Assembly (NCBI GenBank): GCA_034440575.1
Contig: JAOTOL010001466.1
Span: forward strand, 893,001 to 957,000
Reading direction: 5' to 3'
DNA: 64,000 bases
Origin: Imbricaverruca yamaguchii
Lineage: Eukaryota > Arthropoda > Thecostraca > Neoverrucidae
Part shown: positions 11,275 to 22,965 of the stretch, in pieces
Position numbering within the stretch: position 1 is the first letter of the stretch
Layout of the letters: each line of letters starts with the position of its first letter
Notes under the pieces: model-generated
The model's input: the letters and a program-made list of their open reading frames with translations, nothing else
The model's database searches: none
What the model was told of the DNA's origin: nothing
Position numbers and translations under genes: made by a program

Positions 11275-11835
11275 CACTTGGTTGATAAAAACCATTTATT
11301 TGCTCGTAAGTTAGAGACATAGTTAAAAAACTCACCTTACCTGCTATTAATACATCTATTTGGCTATCTAACAGTAGTAATATCTTCGATGTATGGTGAA
11401 ATTTTGATGAGGACTCAGGTGCTACAACGTAAAAGCTTATCATGTTCTTGTCGTATTTGTGAGCACAAACCTATTATTTTATGAGACGTTGAAGTCACAG
11501 AAGAAAAAACATCCTGTCATGCAATTATTCAGTCATTCGGCTCTCTAACAATACACATATCTTTGGAATATCATCAAAACTAGGTGCGGACTTGGGCATT
11601 ACAGGGCCGAAGCTATCTTGTTTGTATCTTGTTGGTCGAGAAAAACCCGCTATTTGCTCGAAAGCTAGAAAAAATAATTTTAAAACTCATCATTCCGAGT
11701 AATAATATGTCTATTTGGCAATCTAATAAGAATAATATCTTCGGGATTCGGTCAAAATCAGATGCAGGCTTATATATCATAAGTTGAAAGCTGATCATGG
11801 TCTTGTCGTATATTTGTCAACACAAACCCATTAAA
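11275..11835. repeat. Diverged tandem repeat, about 350-bp period
   Basis: The segment at about 11280-11478 is clearly related to about 11632-11830. Shared landmarks are ATTTGCTCG, AAACTCA, TCTATTTGGC, TAATATCTTCG and ATCATG(G/T)TCTTGTCGTAT, in the same order. A third, partial copy lies between them (about 11530-11620). Divergence is high, so this is an old duplication; its origin is unknown. The short frames in it are not convincing genes. Confidence 0.75.
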
Positions 11836-12964
11836 ACCGTCCTACGATATAATGACACCCCTATCATTTTGATGACTACTTCTTGTCCATAGTCTATGCT
11901 GTAATCCGCTGTGATTTCAACCTTCTTTTGAAAGACAATTCATGGCTGCCAACTGCAATTAATTGCCAACTTCAAAATGTGCACTTACAATGGAAAACTG
12001 CAGTATTCTAGCATTTGTTTTTCAAATGCTGTGAATAGCCCAAAATGCCAATCTAGAGATATTCTGCCATGCTGCCATGGAACAAAAAATGTGGCAGTCA
12101 CATCATACTTGAACAGCCATAATTGAAATCAATTATGGCTGTTCATAATTGATTTCAACTTCCAGCAATTGTAGTCACATTAATACATTTCTGATGAAAA
12201 GGATGTCATTCACCTCAGGAAAATCAATAAGGCCAATAGGCCAACAGGCCAAGGTAATATAGGCCAATGTGCCAAGGTAATATAGGCCAATATGTCAATG
12301 TAATTTAGGCCAATAGATCAATCTCTGACTTAAGATTATTAGCTTTCAACGCAGGTTTCCTCAACACTTATCACGGCTTGGATTAATTTGCTTTGCTTTA
12401 TTTCCTGCTAATATGATGGCTTTCGAAGTTTAAGTGCTGTTAATTATTGCGGTATTTCCGAATATGGGGACGCCCTTCACATTTTAATACTCAAAATGCT
12501 TCGAACTCAGCCGTCAACACCAAATGACGTGTGCATTTCGATGCCTCTTGCCGTCGGTAGCACTAAACAATTGGTCATCAGGCACCAGCCCCTGCATCAT
12601 TTGAACTGCACCCTCCCTCCAGTCATTTTATTTGTCCATAAGGGCGTAGGTAATAACAGAGCCAATGCAAAACACTTGACATGCAGATGTGCAGCGTTTT
12701 TGTGCTTAGCGTAAATACGAACGAAATTCATTCCCATTGCCTACATCCTTCATCGGGAAAGGGTTTCAGCCCGCTCTGCATTCGAATTTCCTGGTCGCCT
12801 GACAAGCGTTTTCGTGGGACGGCAAATGAGACGCTACGCTGCTTAAGGTGGAAATTCGAATTACCGCGGCCAATGTATACTAGGTAAGTGTCGTCAGAAG
12901 ATTATACAATGGCCAAAACAACGGCCACAATGTCCACCGATTATCGTCGGCTCCTGTTGAATAT
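11836..12964. other. AT-rich unique spacer with a hairpin and a short repeat
   Basis: No gene seen. It contains the 15-bp perfect inverted repeat at 12111-12144 and a short GGCCAATAT/GGCCAAGGTAATATA tandem stretch at 12228-12312. Confidence 0.55.
12111..12144. repeat. Perfect inverted repeat, 15-bp stem, 4-nt loop
   Basis: GAACAGCCATAATTG (12111-12125) pairs with CAATTATGGCTGTTC (12130-12144) around AAAT. A further ATAATTGATTTCAA copy of the arm's centre follows directly. Confidence 0.9.
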
Positions 12965-14495
12965 TGAGTCAAAATCCTCCCGGCTGTGTCATATGGCGCC
13001 ACAATCCTCCCGTCTGTGGCGTATGGCGCCACAATCCTCCCGTCTGTGGCGTATGGCGCCACAATCCTCCCGTCTGTGGCGTATGGCGCCACAATCCTCC
13101 CGTCTGTGGCGTATGGCGCCACAGTCCTCCCGTCTGTGGCGTATGGCGCCACAATCCTCCCGTCTGTGGCGTATGGCGCCACAATCCTCCCGTCTGTGGC
13201 GTATGGCGCCACAATCCTCCCGTCTGTGGCGTATGGCGCCACAATCCTCCCGTCTGTGGCGTATGGCGCCACAATCCTCCCGTCTGTGGCGTATGGCGCC
13301 ACAATCCTCCCGTCTGTGGCGTATGGCGCCACAATCCTCCCGTCTGTGGCGTATGGCGCCACAATCCTCCCGTCTGTGGCGTATGGCGCCACAATCCTCC
13401 CGTCTGTGGCGTATGGCGCCACAATCCTCCCGTCTGTGGCGTATGGCGCCACAATCCTCCCGTCTGTGGCGTATGGCGCCACAATCCTCCCGTCTGTGGC
13501 GTATGGCGCCACAATCCTCCCGTCTGTGGCGTATGGCGCCACAATCCTCCCGTCTGTGGCGTATGGCGCCACAATCCTCCCGTCTGTGGCGTATGGCGCC
13601 ACAATCCTCCCGTCTGTGTCATATGGCGCCACAATCCTCCCGTCTGTGTCATATGGCGCCACAATCCTCCCGTCTGTGTCATATGGCGCCACAATCCTCC
13701 CGTCTGTGTCATATGGCGCCACAATCCTCCCGTCTGTGTCATATGGCGCCACAGTCCTCCCGTCTGTGGCGTATGGCGCCACAATCCTCCCGTCTGTGTC
13801 ATATGGCGCCACAATCCTCCCGTCTGTGGCGTATGGCGCCACAATCCTCCCGTCTTGTCATATGGTGCCCAATCCTCCCGTCTTGTCTATGGCGCCACAG
13901 TCCTCCCGTCTGTGTCTATGGTGCCACAATCCTCCCGTCTTGGCGTATGGTGCCACAATCCTCCCGTCTGTGTCATATGGCGCCACAGTCCTCCCGTCTG
14001 TGGCGTATGGCGCCACAATCCTCCCGTCTGTGGCGTATGGCGCCACAATCCTCCCGTCTGTGGCGTATGGCGCCACAGTCCTCCCGTCTGTGGCGTATGG
14101 CGCCACAATCATCCGTCTGTGGCGTATGGCGCCACAATCCTCCCGTCTGTGGCGTATGGCGCCACAATCCTCCCGTCTGTGGCGTATGGCGCCACAGTCC
14201 TCCCGTCTGTGGCGTATGGCGCCACAATCCTCCCGTCTGTGGCGTATGGCGCCACAGACGTGTGGCGTATGGCGCCACAGTCCTCCCGTCTGTGGCGTAT
14301 GGCGCCACAATCCTCCCGTCTGTGGCGTATGGCGCCACAATCCTCCCGTCTGTGGCGTATGGCGCCACAATCCTCCCGTCTGTGGCGTATGGCGCCACAA
14401 TCCTCCCGTCTGTGGCGTATGGCGCCACAATCCTCCCGTCTGTGGCGTATGGCGCCACAATCCTCCCGTCTGTGGCGTATGGCGCCACAATCCTG
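12965..14495. repeat. 30-bp satellite, about 51 copies, highly homogeneous
   Basis: The unit reads ATGGCGCCACAATCCTCCCG followed by TCTGTGGCGT. Copies from about 13009 to 13610 are nearly identical, with only sporadic CACAATCC to CACAGTCC changes. A block at about 13615-13750 carries the GTGTCAT variant in place of GTGGCGT. Around 13850-13960 several units have lost 1-6 bases, and near 14250 one unit is truncated. Each unit can fold as GTGGCG-TATGG-CGCCAC. The 30-bp period keeps every frame open on both strands (frames of 519-550 codons); this is a repeat effect. Confidence 0.97.
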
Positions 14496-15544
14496 GTTGT
14501 GGTGCGTGCTGCTCGCTTTTGGGCGCCTCTCCAGACGTAGCTTAGCGTGATCTTCCTGAGCTTTCCTATGCCACAGGATATTTTAAATTGTGTTGGCTCC
14601 TTTTTCGTCATATGCACAGGCTGGTATGAATATCCCTGGATGCATCAATGCGTTCTAAGACTTATTAGAAAGAGAAAGGAATGGATGAAATGACCATTAT
14701 ACGCTACCATCCAACTGCACTTTGGCAACCCTAACCACCCTACCCCGGCCCGCTCGATGGGACAGACCGACACGCGGCATGCGTTAGATAAACCAAGCCA
14801 CCCTATCAAACAAAACACGGCGAACGTTAGACACACAGTGCTTCGTTTGGTGACAGCGCAGCTCTGCTGTTCCCCAGCTCAGCGCCGCATGCGATTGAAA
14901 CGATACGAGGATTAAGTTGGGGTAGACAGGATTTGTGTCTGAACGCAATCAAGCAGCCCCCGCCCGGCGCGCAATCCAAACCTTCGGCCAGATGCGCTTT
15001 GAATTATTCAGGGCAGTTAGCATGGTTTTTTGTGCAGTGTTCAGTGATTTCGGAACGGATTAGAGAGTTAATGGATTCTGGCGAACAATCCTCTGCAAGA
15101 TTAGGGGAGATAGACTTTGATCGCAACTTCTATGGCGACTGTCAGCAAGTATATCACAGCTAAATGTCACCATTAGTTGGAGCAATGAAATTGGGCGAAA
15201 ACGCCTCCCCTGCTGCCCTTTCTGTGCTGCCCTCCCCGTTGGGTTATTTTCCATCGCACCCACCAACGGCTTCGACAAGTATCATCCACAGGTTCCTGCA
15301 TTCAATTGTAACTGGCAGACAAGACACATCACCTGGGAATCACGGGCATGCGGTTTACTAAGGACAGCTTACATTGGATGCTCCAAAACCAATATTCAAT
15401 TATCGATGCCAGGCGATTCTTTTAGCTCCGGTTGGTAGTCCTGGTCTCTGTAAAAGTTTCAATCTGATGATGTAGTGACGCCAATCGCGTGATCACCTAG
15501 GTGTATCGACTGGTTCGGAGTACGGACATCTGGTCGGGATTACT
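14496..15544. other. Unique spacer, no gene seen
   Basis: Mixed composition, short overlapping frames, no recognisable protein or RNA. Confidence 0.5.
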
Positions 15545-16400
15545 GCCCTATGGAGCTAGACTGTGCATCAGGGGTGTGTGGGGCCGTACTGTACATCAGG
15601 GACCTGTCGGTGTGGAGCGAGACTGTACATCAGGGGCCTGTCGGTGTGGGGCCGTACTGTACATCAGGGGCATGTCGGTGTGTGGCCGTACTGTACATCA
15701 GGGACCTGTCGGTGTGGCGACTGACACGGGACCTGTTGTTGCCGACACATGGGGCCTGTTTGCCGTACTGACATGGGGCCTGTCGGTGTGGGGCCGTACT
15801 GTACAGCAGGGACCTGTCGGTGTGGGGCCGTACTGTACAGGGGCCTGTCGGTGTGGGGCCGTACTGTACATCAGGAGCCTGTCGGTGTGTGACCGGACTT
15901 TACATCAGGGGCCTGTCGGTGTGGAGCCGTACTGTACATCAGGGGCCTGTCGGTGTGTGACCGGACTTTACATCAGGGGCCTGTCGGTGTGGGGCCGTAC
16001 TGTACATCAGGGACCTGTCGGTGTGGGGCCGTACTGTACATCAGGGACCTGTCGGTGTGGGGCCGTACTGTACAGGGGCCTGTCGGTGTGGGGCCGTACT
16101 GTACATCAGGCCTGTCGTGTGACCGGACTTTACATAAGGGCCTGTCGGTGTGGGGCGTACTGTACATCAGGGACCTGTCGTGTGGGCCGTACCGTAATCG
16201 GGACCTGTCGGTGTGGAGCGAGACTGTACGTCAGGGGCCTGTCGGTGTGGGCCGACTGACATCAGGGACCTGTCGGTGTGGGCCGTACTGTACATCAGGG
16301 ACCTGTCGGTGTGGGGCCGTACTGTACATCAGGGGACCTGTCGGTGTGGAGCGAGACTGTACATCAGGGGCCTGTCGGTGTGGGGCCGTACCGTACATCA
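15545..16400. repeat. 34-bp minisatellite, about 25 copies
   Basis: The unit contains GTACTGTACATCAGGG(A/G)CCT followed by GTCGGTGTGGGGCC. Variants include GTGTGACCGGACTT units that recur at 15885, 15957 and 16118, and several units with small deletions between 16100 and 16260. Confidence 0.93.
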
Positions 16401-16555
16401 GCTGATTAGACTCCGGCGGTCCTGGTGGCAGGGTGTGCGGGTGGGTGTGCGGCGAAGAGAGCGCGTGTGAAATGGAAGCCGGCCGGCCGGCGTCATTGAT
16501 CCCGCGCACCGGCGGTCGGTCGACTTGCCGGCCCCCAGCCCACGGCCGAGGCACT

Positions 16556-17515
16556 TCAGCGCCACACGCAGACCCAGTCACACCCAAGGCCCACACACAG
16601 TCGCAGGTCACACGCGAGGCTCACGCGCTGTCCCAGGCCACACCCGAGGCCCACGCGCTGTCCCAGCCACACCAGGCCCACACGCAGTCGCAGGTCACCG
16701 AGGCCCACACGCAGTCCCAGGTCACACCCGAGGCCCACACGCAGACCTAGTCACACTCAGGCCCACACACAGTCGCAGGTCACACGCGAGGCCCACGCGC
16801 TGTCCCAGCCACACCCGAGACCCACACGCAGTCGCAGGTCACACGCGAGACCCACACGCAGACCCAGTCACACTCGAGGCCCACACGCAGACCCAGTCAC
16901 ACGCGAGGCCCACACGCAGACCCAGTCACACCCGAGGCCCACACGCAGACCCAGTCACACCCGAGGCCCACACGCAGACCCAGTCACACCCGAGGCCCAC
17001 ACGCAGACCCAGTCACACCCGAGGCCCACACGCAGACCCAGTCACACTCAGGCCCACACGCAGACCCAGTCACACCCGAGGCCCACACGCAGACCCAGTC
17101 ACACTCAGGCCCACACGCAGACCCAGTCACACCCGAGGCCCACACGTAGACCCAGTCACACCCAAGGCCCACACGCTGTCCCAGCCACACCCGAGGCCAC
17201 ACACACAGTCCAGGTCACACTCAGGCCGACACGCTGTCCCAGCCACACCCAAGGCCCACACGCAGACCCAGTCACACCCGAGGCCCACACACAGGTCAAC
17301 TCGGCCACCGCAGACCCAGTCACACCCGAGGCCCACACGCTGTCCCAGCCACACCCGAGGCCCACACGCAGACCCAGTCACACCCGAGGCCCACACACAG
17401 TCGCAGTCACACGCGAGGCCCACACGCAGACCCAGCCACACCCGAGGCCCACACGCTGTCACAGCCACACCCGAGGCCCACACGCTGTCCCAGCCACACT
17501 CGAGGCTCGCACTCA
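16556..17515. repeat. 29-bp minisatellite, about 33 copies
   Basis: The unit is CACACCCGAGGCCCACACGC followed by AGACCCAGT, with CTGTCCCAGC and AGTCGCAGGT end variants. It is very regular from 16860 to 17160. The 390-codon open frame through it is a repeat effect. Confidence 0.95.
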
Positions 17516-18299
17516 GTCCTACAGTCGCGTCCCACCCCACCCTGCGCACACCGCAGTCCTGCGCCCAACTCCACAGCGTCCACCAGACCGCCAAGCCACA
17601 CGTGGCCACCCACGTGTCACGTGACCCGGCCCGTCACTGCTGCAGCCGGCTTCTTGCGGTCGTGACTCGCGTCGCATTTGGATTTGTCCTCCATTAATAT
17701 TGCCACCGGGCAAGTGGCAGACATCCTGCGTTCTCCCTGTGGCGCACTACACGCACTCGTTCGACATGCCAAACATTTGCCCGGCAGTTATGGCGTGGCC
17801 AATTAACAACGGACGTCGTCTATTTTTCAGACTGGTCCAGTGACACACTGGCCCCACAGTATCGCACCGCTCCATCCGTCCGCCAGCCACGCACGACGTG
17901 CATATTTAGCGCAACATTTTAAGCATATATGTGACATCAATCCACATCTCGTTCGTTCGTTTGTTTGCTCTTTTTCGCACACAACTGGCAACCACTTGTC
18001 CCGCCTCCTAGCAACGGCAGTTTCTGTGTTCCTCACATCAGCGGACAAATTTTCCGGCAACCTGGGATGCTTTATATACCTATGTCCCAGGCATCAATTG
18101 TCGATATTTCCCGTTGGCCGATTTCTGAATGCACCGCTGATCCAGACCTATCTATCTCAAACGTTGGCAGGCTTGGCTGTGTCTCTGATGCCGAGAATAG
18201 TCTCGGATTGACATCGATATCTGAAGGACCAGTGGCATTGTCAACGATATCCAACCTCCAAACGGCACTCAAACAATAACGTTAGACTCCTACAGGGTT
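17516..18299. other. Unique spacer, no gene seen
   Basis: Short frames only. AT-richer than the neighbouring arrays. Confidence 0.5.
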
Positions 18300-18765
18300 C
18301 TGACGGTAATGTCAGATCCTTGCATGGCACTGACGACAACAGTCCGTTACAAGGCACTGACAACACTAGACCCTTACATGATACTGACGATATCAGACCC
18401 TTACACGACACTGCCAACAACACTAGACCTTCACATGACACTGCCGACACCAGACCCTTACATGGGGCTGATGACAGTAGACTCTCACATGACACTGACG
18501 ACAAAGCCAGACCCTTGCATGATACTAACGACGTCAGACTATTACATGACAAGGACAACAGACCCTTACATAGCACTGACAACACCAGACCCTGACATGG
18601 CACTGACGACACCACTAAACAATCACACGACACTGCCAACATCCAACCCTTACATGACACTGACGACGACAACACCAGAACCATGCACAACATTGACGAC
18701 AACACCAGATCCTGACGTGGCACTGACAACACTAGACAATCACACAACACCGTCGACGACACGAT
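18300..18765. repeat. Degenerate minisatellite, about 27-30-bp unit
   Basis: Units centre on CCTTACATGACACTGACGAC with variable ACACCAGAC linkers. About 16 copies, much diverged. Confidence 0.75.
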
Positions 18766-19205
18766 GCGTCAGACGAGACGACGCCGCACGACGCGACATC
18801 GGCGGAGAGCCGAGCGTGCGGCGGCCGCCTGCCGGGTCGGCGGCGGACCGCCTCCGGCGAGCTGGCACGCGCCGGCGGCGCCGCCTCGCCGCAGCCAATT
18901 AAAGTGAGATGTGCGGCGGCGGCTGAATGCGTCGACTTACCGGCCGCCGCGCGAGCTTCCGCCGGCGGGATTAGGAGGCGCTCGGCGCGCCGTGGGGTCC
19001 GCTCGACCGGCGACTGGCCGGCCAGATAGGCCGCCGACCAGACAGGTCAGCGAGGCGGTGGCGGGTCGTCGGAGCCGGCGACGCGAGGCAGCTGTGGCGG
19101 CGGCAGGTCGACCGGTGGGGGTGCGGCTCGGCGGGGGTGGCGCGGCTCGGTGGGTGGGTGGAGCGGTCGGCAGGTTCGGGTGGTGCCGGGTGGGATAAGA
19201 GGTGA
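18766..19205. other. GC- and CpG-rich stretch, no gene assigned
   Basis: Dense CG dinucleotides and GCGGCGG-type runs. The overlapping frames are proline/arginine-rich and resemble nothing. It could be an unmethylated CpG-dense segment or a 5' region of an exon; I cannot decide. Confidence 0.35.
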
Positions 19206-19462
19206 CGCTATGTCGGGACTGCGGCCGGGAGCGGGACGGATGAACAGGGCCGCATCAACTGGGCGGGGAAGAGTATAGGGCATATTGGTGTGATGTTGGT
19301 GCTTATACTTAGCTGATGCACATATGACTGGAAAGCTTGGTACCCTACTGACATATGAGCGCGGTGGGAAAATATATTCACACAGAAGACGAGCAGGAGG
19401 ACGAAAATATGGTACATATCGAACTCAAGTACAGACTCGCCGCTGGCTAAGCATAGAAAGAA

Positions 19463-19620
19463 AGTTGAGCATGGGCTCAACTGCTGCATTCTCAACATTG
19501 GCTCAACTCCTGCATCTTAATATGGGCTCAACTGCTGCGTCTTAATATCGGCTCAACTGCTGCATCTCAGCATCGGCTCAACTGCTGCATCTCAACATCG
19601 GCTCAAATGCCGCCTCTGAA
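19463..19620. repeat. Short minisatellite GGCTCAACTGCTGCATCTCA
   Basis: About six units of roughly 25-27 bp, alternating GGGCTCAACTGCTGC and CATCGGCTCAA(C/A)TGC forms. Confidence 0.8.
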
Positions 19621-19965
19621 CATCGGTGCAGTTCCAAAGACAGCATAGTATCCGATAAATCAGATAACAATGTGGCGCATCAAATTAAAGAAGCCGTTAA
19701 TTTCAGAAGAAAATGGTTGAGTGCCGACACGGCTGGGTGAAGGTGAAGGCCATCGACCCAGAGCTGCTTCACCCGCAGACGTCACCGGCAGACAGCGTTG
19801 CTGCATAGCGTCTGTCCGCGATCATGCGACGTTCACCATCGTACGAGACGTGGCGACGACACGGTAGCTTCGCTCCGGCAGTGGAGGGCGACGACGGAGC
19901 CAGCCCACCATCCCGCGGGTTATCGACCGTGATGAAGAGGTTCCGGCGGCCATGGTGGCGCGACT

Positions 19966-20375
19966 CCCGGAGCTGAGGTGAAGTGGCCTCGGGAGCTGAG
20001 GTGACGGCGCTCCGGGAGCTGAGGTGACGTCGCTCCGGGAGCTGAGGTGACGTCACTCCGGGATCAGCTCCCGGTGTGACGTCACTCCAGAAGCTGCGAT
20101 GACGTCGCTCCGTGAGCCCACATGACGTCGCTCCGGGAGCTGAGGTGACGTCGCTCCGGGAGCTGAGGTGACGTGGCCTCGGGAGCTGAGGTGACGTGGC
20201 CTCGGGAGCTGAGATGACGTCGCTCCGGGAGCTGAGGTGACGTCGCTCCGGGAGCTGAGGTGACGTCGCTCCGGGAGCTAAGGTGACGTCGCTCCGGGAG
20301 CTGAGGAGACGTCACTCCAGGAGATGAGGAGACGTCGCTCCGGGAGCCCAGATGACGTCGCTCCAGGAGCTGCGT
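19966..20375. repeat. 23-bp minisatellite carrying TGACGTC in most copies
   Basis: About 18 units of CTCCGGGAGCTGAGGTGACG plus TCG. Nearly every unit contains TGACGTC, and at 20047 and 20075 the full TGACGTCA palindrome occurs. Some units replace the start of the unit with GGCCTCGGGAG. Confidence 0.92.
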
Positions 20376-21180
20376 TGACGCGCTTTATGCCGACTGCAGT
20401 TTCAGCTAAGGGAGTTGAAATAACCTGGCTCCAGAACGACGGCGTAGACACAATCCTGCTACCAGGGGGGAGTTTTACGGTTATGTTTTGGAGATGCATA
20501 CAGCCAGTGCCAGATGCGGCTCACAAGGGCCCACTATTCTTGAGCGGAGAAGAAGCGCACTCTGGAATATTCCAGCCAAAGCAGAAATTAGCATTTCTAA
20601 GTCGTACGTCACGTACTTTGCAGCATTCTGTCTCCATTTATTTTTCGTAATTTTTGTTGAAATATTTTAATACCGTTTTCAGGCACCATGATTCTGTTAT
20701 TTTTTTTAGAAAGCTTGGGATGCATCACACAAGTTGGGGAGGTGCGTTTCCAAGTTGTGGATGCACGTGCCTGTGTATCCCTAAAGTATGCAAAGTTCTA
20801 CCCGCATCTGCTGTCATGTTCCGACATCCAACCGGCTGTGTGGTTGCATTTGGTCGGGTCATGTGTCACACGGTGACCTGTCACTGCGGTGTGACCCAGG
20901 CGGAAGTTAATTAAAGGCAGAATTGATGGCCTGTCGGCGAGCCAACGGCGGGGTATCAAATGACCTTCGTGACCGGCGGCGAAAAACGCCGCCAGACCAT
21001 GTCGAAAGACGACATGTGGTGTCGGCGGGTTTGGAACGGTGGCCCGAGCCACGGGGAGCAGCATCTACCGCCACGGGTGCAGTATCCTTCACACATCTCG
21101 GCCTGCGCGCGGTGGTACCGGTGGAGGTGACACTACGAGGTGACACTAGCGAAAGTGACACCAGTGGAGGTGAAAACAGT
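20376..21180. other. Unique spacer, no gene seen
   Basis: Mixed composition. The longest frames (about 170-215 codons, continuing to 21570) come from GC-rich, partly repetitive DNA and show no recognisable domain. Confidence 0.45.
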
Positions 21181-21460
21181 AGAGGACATTCCATCACGCC
21201 TACCGGGTTTCCGTCTGTCGTCACCCTTCCATCAGTCGCAGGATTTCCACCTGTCACCGGGTTCCCACCTGCCGCCGGGCTTGCTTCGGTCGCCGGGTTT
21301 CCGTATGTCGTCAGGTTTCCGTCAGTCGCCGGGTTTCCAGTCGCCGGGTTTCCATCTGCCGCCAGGTATCCGTGCGTCGCCGGTTTTGTCTGCCGTCGAG
21401 CCACCCGGCTTCCGTATATCATTTGGCCTCCGGGTCGCCCGGTTTCCGTGCGTCGCCGTG
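21181..21460. repeat. Degenerate minisatellite around CGGGTTTCC
   Basis: Short units of about 15-24 bp, such as GTCGCCGGGTTTCCGTCTG, recur about fourteen times with strong divergence. Confidence 0.7.
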
Positions 21461-22104
21461 TGTGTCGCCTGCCACGCGTCGACGGCGCCCGTGACCCGAC
21501 GGGTCGCCGCCGCAGTGGTCCCGTCCGGGGCCAAATTCGTCATCCGCCGTCGGCACCGGCGCGGCTGTGAAATGGCGCGCCACGTTCGCCGCCACGCAGT
21601 TTGGCGCCAACCCTCGCCCGCCCCGCTAACAAGGCTGACGCGGCAGCCCGACTCCGACTGTGAATGTGTGGGTGTGCTCTGTCGGAGTGGCTGAAAACAT
21701 GGCCAGCCATGCGCCAACCGTCAGTGGGCGGACGGGTATGTTTGTTTATGGGGATGCTTGGGTGCTCACGTCTGTCTTGGCACGCCCGGAAACAGTGCAA
21801 TGTTTACGACTAGTACGCCGCCTCCTGTGTAGGTCTGGCACGCACACCCCGGCTTGGTGCCCGGCTTGGTGGCGAGATAACAGCTGAAAGCCGTTATTTT
21901 TACGCGGAGCTGTCGCACGCTTCGAATAGTTCTGATAGTTCTGGTGTCGCTCCCACCAGAATCGCTGTCCTCGGGTCACCAGACTGTCATCACTGTCACT
22001 GTCACCTCCAACCAAAACGTCCCAAATGGATTGTGCACCACCCCACCATTGAATCTCTGTACAATTGCATGCACAGACATACACACATGCACGCGCACAC
22101 GCAT

Positions 22105-22106
<2 letters not shown>
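21461..22106. other. Unique spacer, no gene seen
   Basis: GC-rich to about 21870, then moderate. No convincing frame. Confidence 0.45.

Positions 22107-22192
<86 letters not shown>
22107..22192. repeat. (AT)n microsatellite
   Basis: About 82 bases of uninterrupted AT dinucleotides, preceded by ACAC/GCGC-type alternating purine-pyrimidine sequence. Confidence 0.97.
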
Positions 22193-22361
22193 GCATATGT
22201 ATGCATGTGTGGATGTGTATACTGCCAGTTGATAATGTTCTCGGGTGGTTTTAGGCTACTCCAGGACTCCTATTAAACTATCCCCGGGTATCACAGTCTT
22301 GTCATCTGCTACAAAACCCAGCGGAGCCTTTCCCAGACACAGCTTGGTGGCACCGTTTTCC

Positions 22362-22440
22362 GGTGACACCCGTTAGCGCCGTCTTCAGATAACACCCGCT
22401 GGCGCCGATTTCAGTTGACACCCGCTGGCGCCGTTTTCAG
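22362..22440 (+). repeat. 26-bp tandem repeat triplicating the teneurin 3' splice site
   Basis: Three units of about 26 bp, each built as GACACCCGCTGGCGCCG plus a pyrimidine-TTCAG end, place candidate acceptor AGs at 22387-22388, 22413-22414 and 22439-22440. The last AG is the acceptor used for the teneurin exon starting at 22441. A fourth, degraded relative (GTGGCACCGTTTTCCG) lies just upstream. Because 26 is not a multiple of 3, only one of the three acceptors keeps the frame for a given upstream exon. Confidence 0.85.
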
Positions 22441-22628
22441 GTACAACCTGCCGTTCGCCGCCGGCTCGGGCGCGCTGCCGCCTCGCGCCAACCTGCAGCG
22501 GCCCGCCTCCGAGCCACGCTTCCCGCACGCCAAGCCGGCCCTGCTGCAGTCGGGCGGCCGCTGCTGCTCCTGGCGACTGGCCACGGCCGCGCTCACTCTG
22601 CTCTGCACCGTGCTCGTCATGGTGCTGG
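22441..22628 (+). CDS. Teneurin exon: end of cytoplasmic tail and transmembrane helix
   Basis: A 188-bp internal exon bounded by TTTTCAG (acceptor) and G|GTGAGT (donor). The frame enters with one base completing a codon and leaves after one base (phase 1). It encodes about 62 residues: a proline/arginine-rich cytoplasmic segment, a CCSWR basic-cysteine boundary, then LATAALTLLCTVLVMVL. The helix is finished by the next exon: the split codon G|TG gives Val followed by WSLTATRPE, so the hydrophobic run reaches about 20 residues before polar residues begin. Teneurins are type II single-pass proteins with a short conserved stretch before the membrane, which fits. Upstream cytoplasmic exons were not found. 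Identification depends on the exons at 49223 and 59012, to which the phase chain connects. Confidence 0.8.
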
Positions 22629-22654
22629 GTGAGTGCCGGCGCCGCTGAGGCACG

Positions 22655-22965
22655 CGCCTGGCTACTGGTGCCGTGTTGGTGTGACCGTTGGTGTTGTGTT
22701 GGTGTGGCCATTGGAGATGTGGTGGTGCGGCCATTGATGTTGTGGTGGTGTGGCTATTGGAGATGTGGTGGTGTGGCCATTGGTCTCGTGTTGGTGTGGA
22801 CACTGGTGCTGTGCTGGTGTCACCACTAGTACTGTGTCGGTGTGGCCATTGGTGTCGTATTGGTGTGACCACTGGTGTTATGGTGGTGTGGCCTTTGGTG
22901 TCGTGGTGGTGTGACCACTGGTGCTATGTTAGCATGGCCACTGATGCAGTGTCGGTGTGGCCAAT
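22655..22965. repeat. Degenerate minisatellite of GTGTGGCCATTGGTGTCGTG
   Basis: About twelve units of roughly 24-27 bp, starting about 30 bp after the donor of the teneurin exon at 22628. Units alternate GGTGTGGCCATTGG and GGTGTGACCACTGG forms. Confidence 0.8.

Noticed and set aside
12880..14617. Open frames of 290-550 codons in both directions
   Set aside because: The 30-bp stop-free unit keeps all frames open.
16525..17697. 390-codon His/Pro/Arg-rich frame
   Set aside because: The 29-bp minisatellite accounts for nearly all of it; the tail past 17515 has no recognisable content.
20923..21570. 215-codon frame as a gene
   Set aside because: Half of it is the degenerate CGGGTTTCC repeat; opposite-strand frames are equally long.
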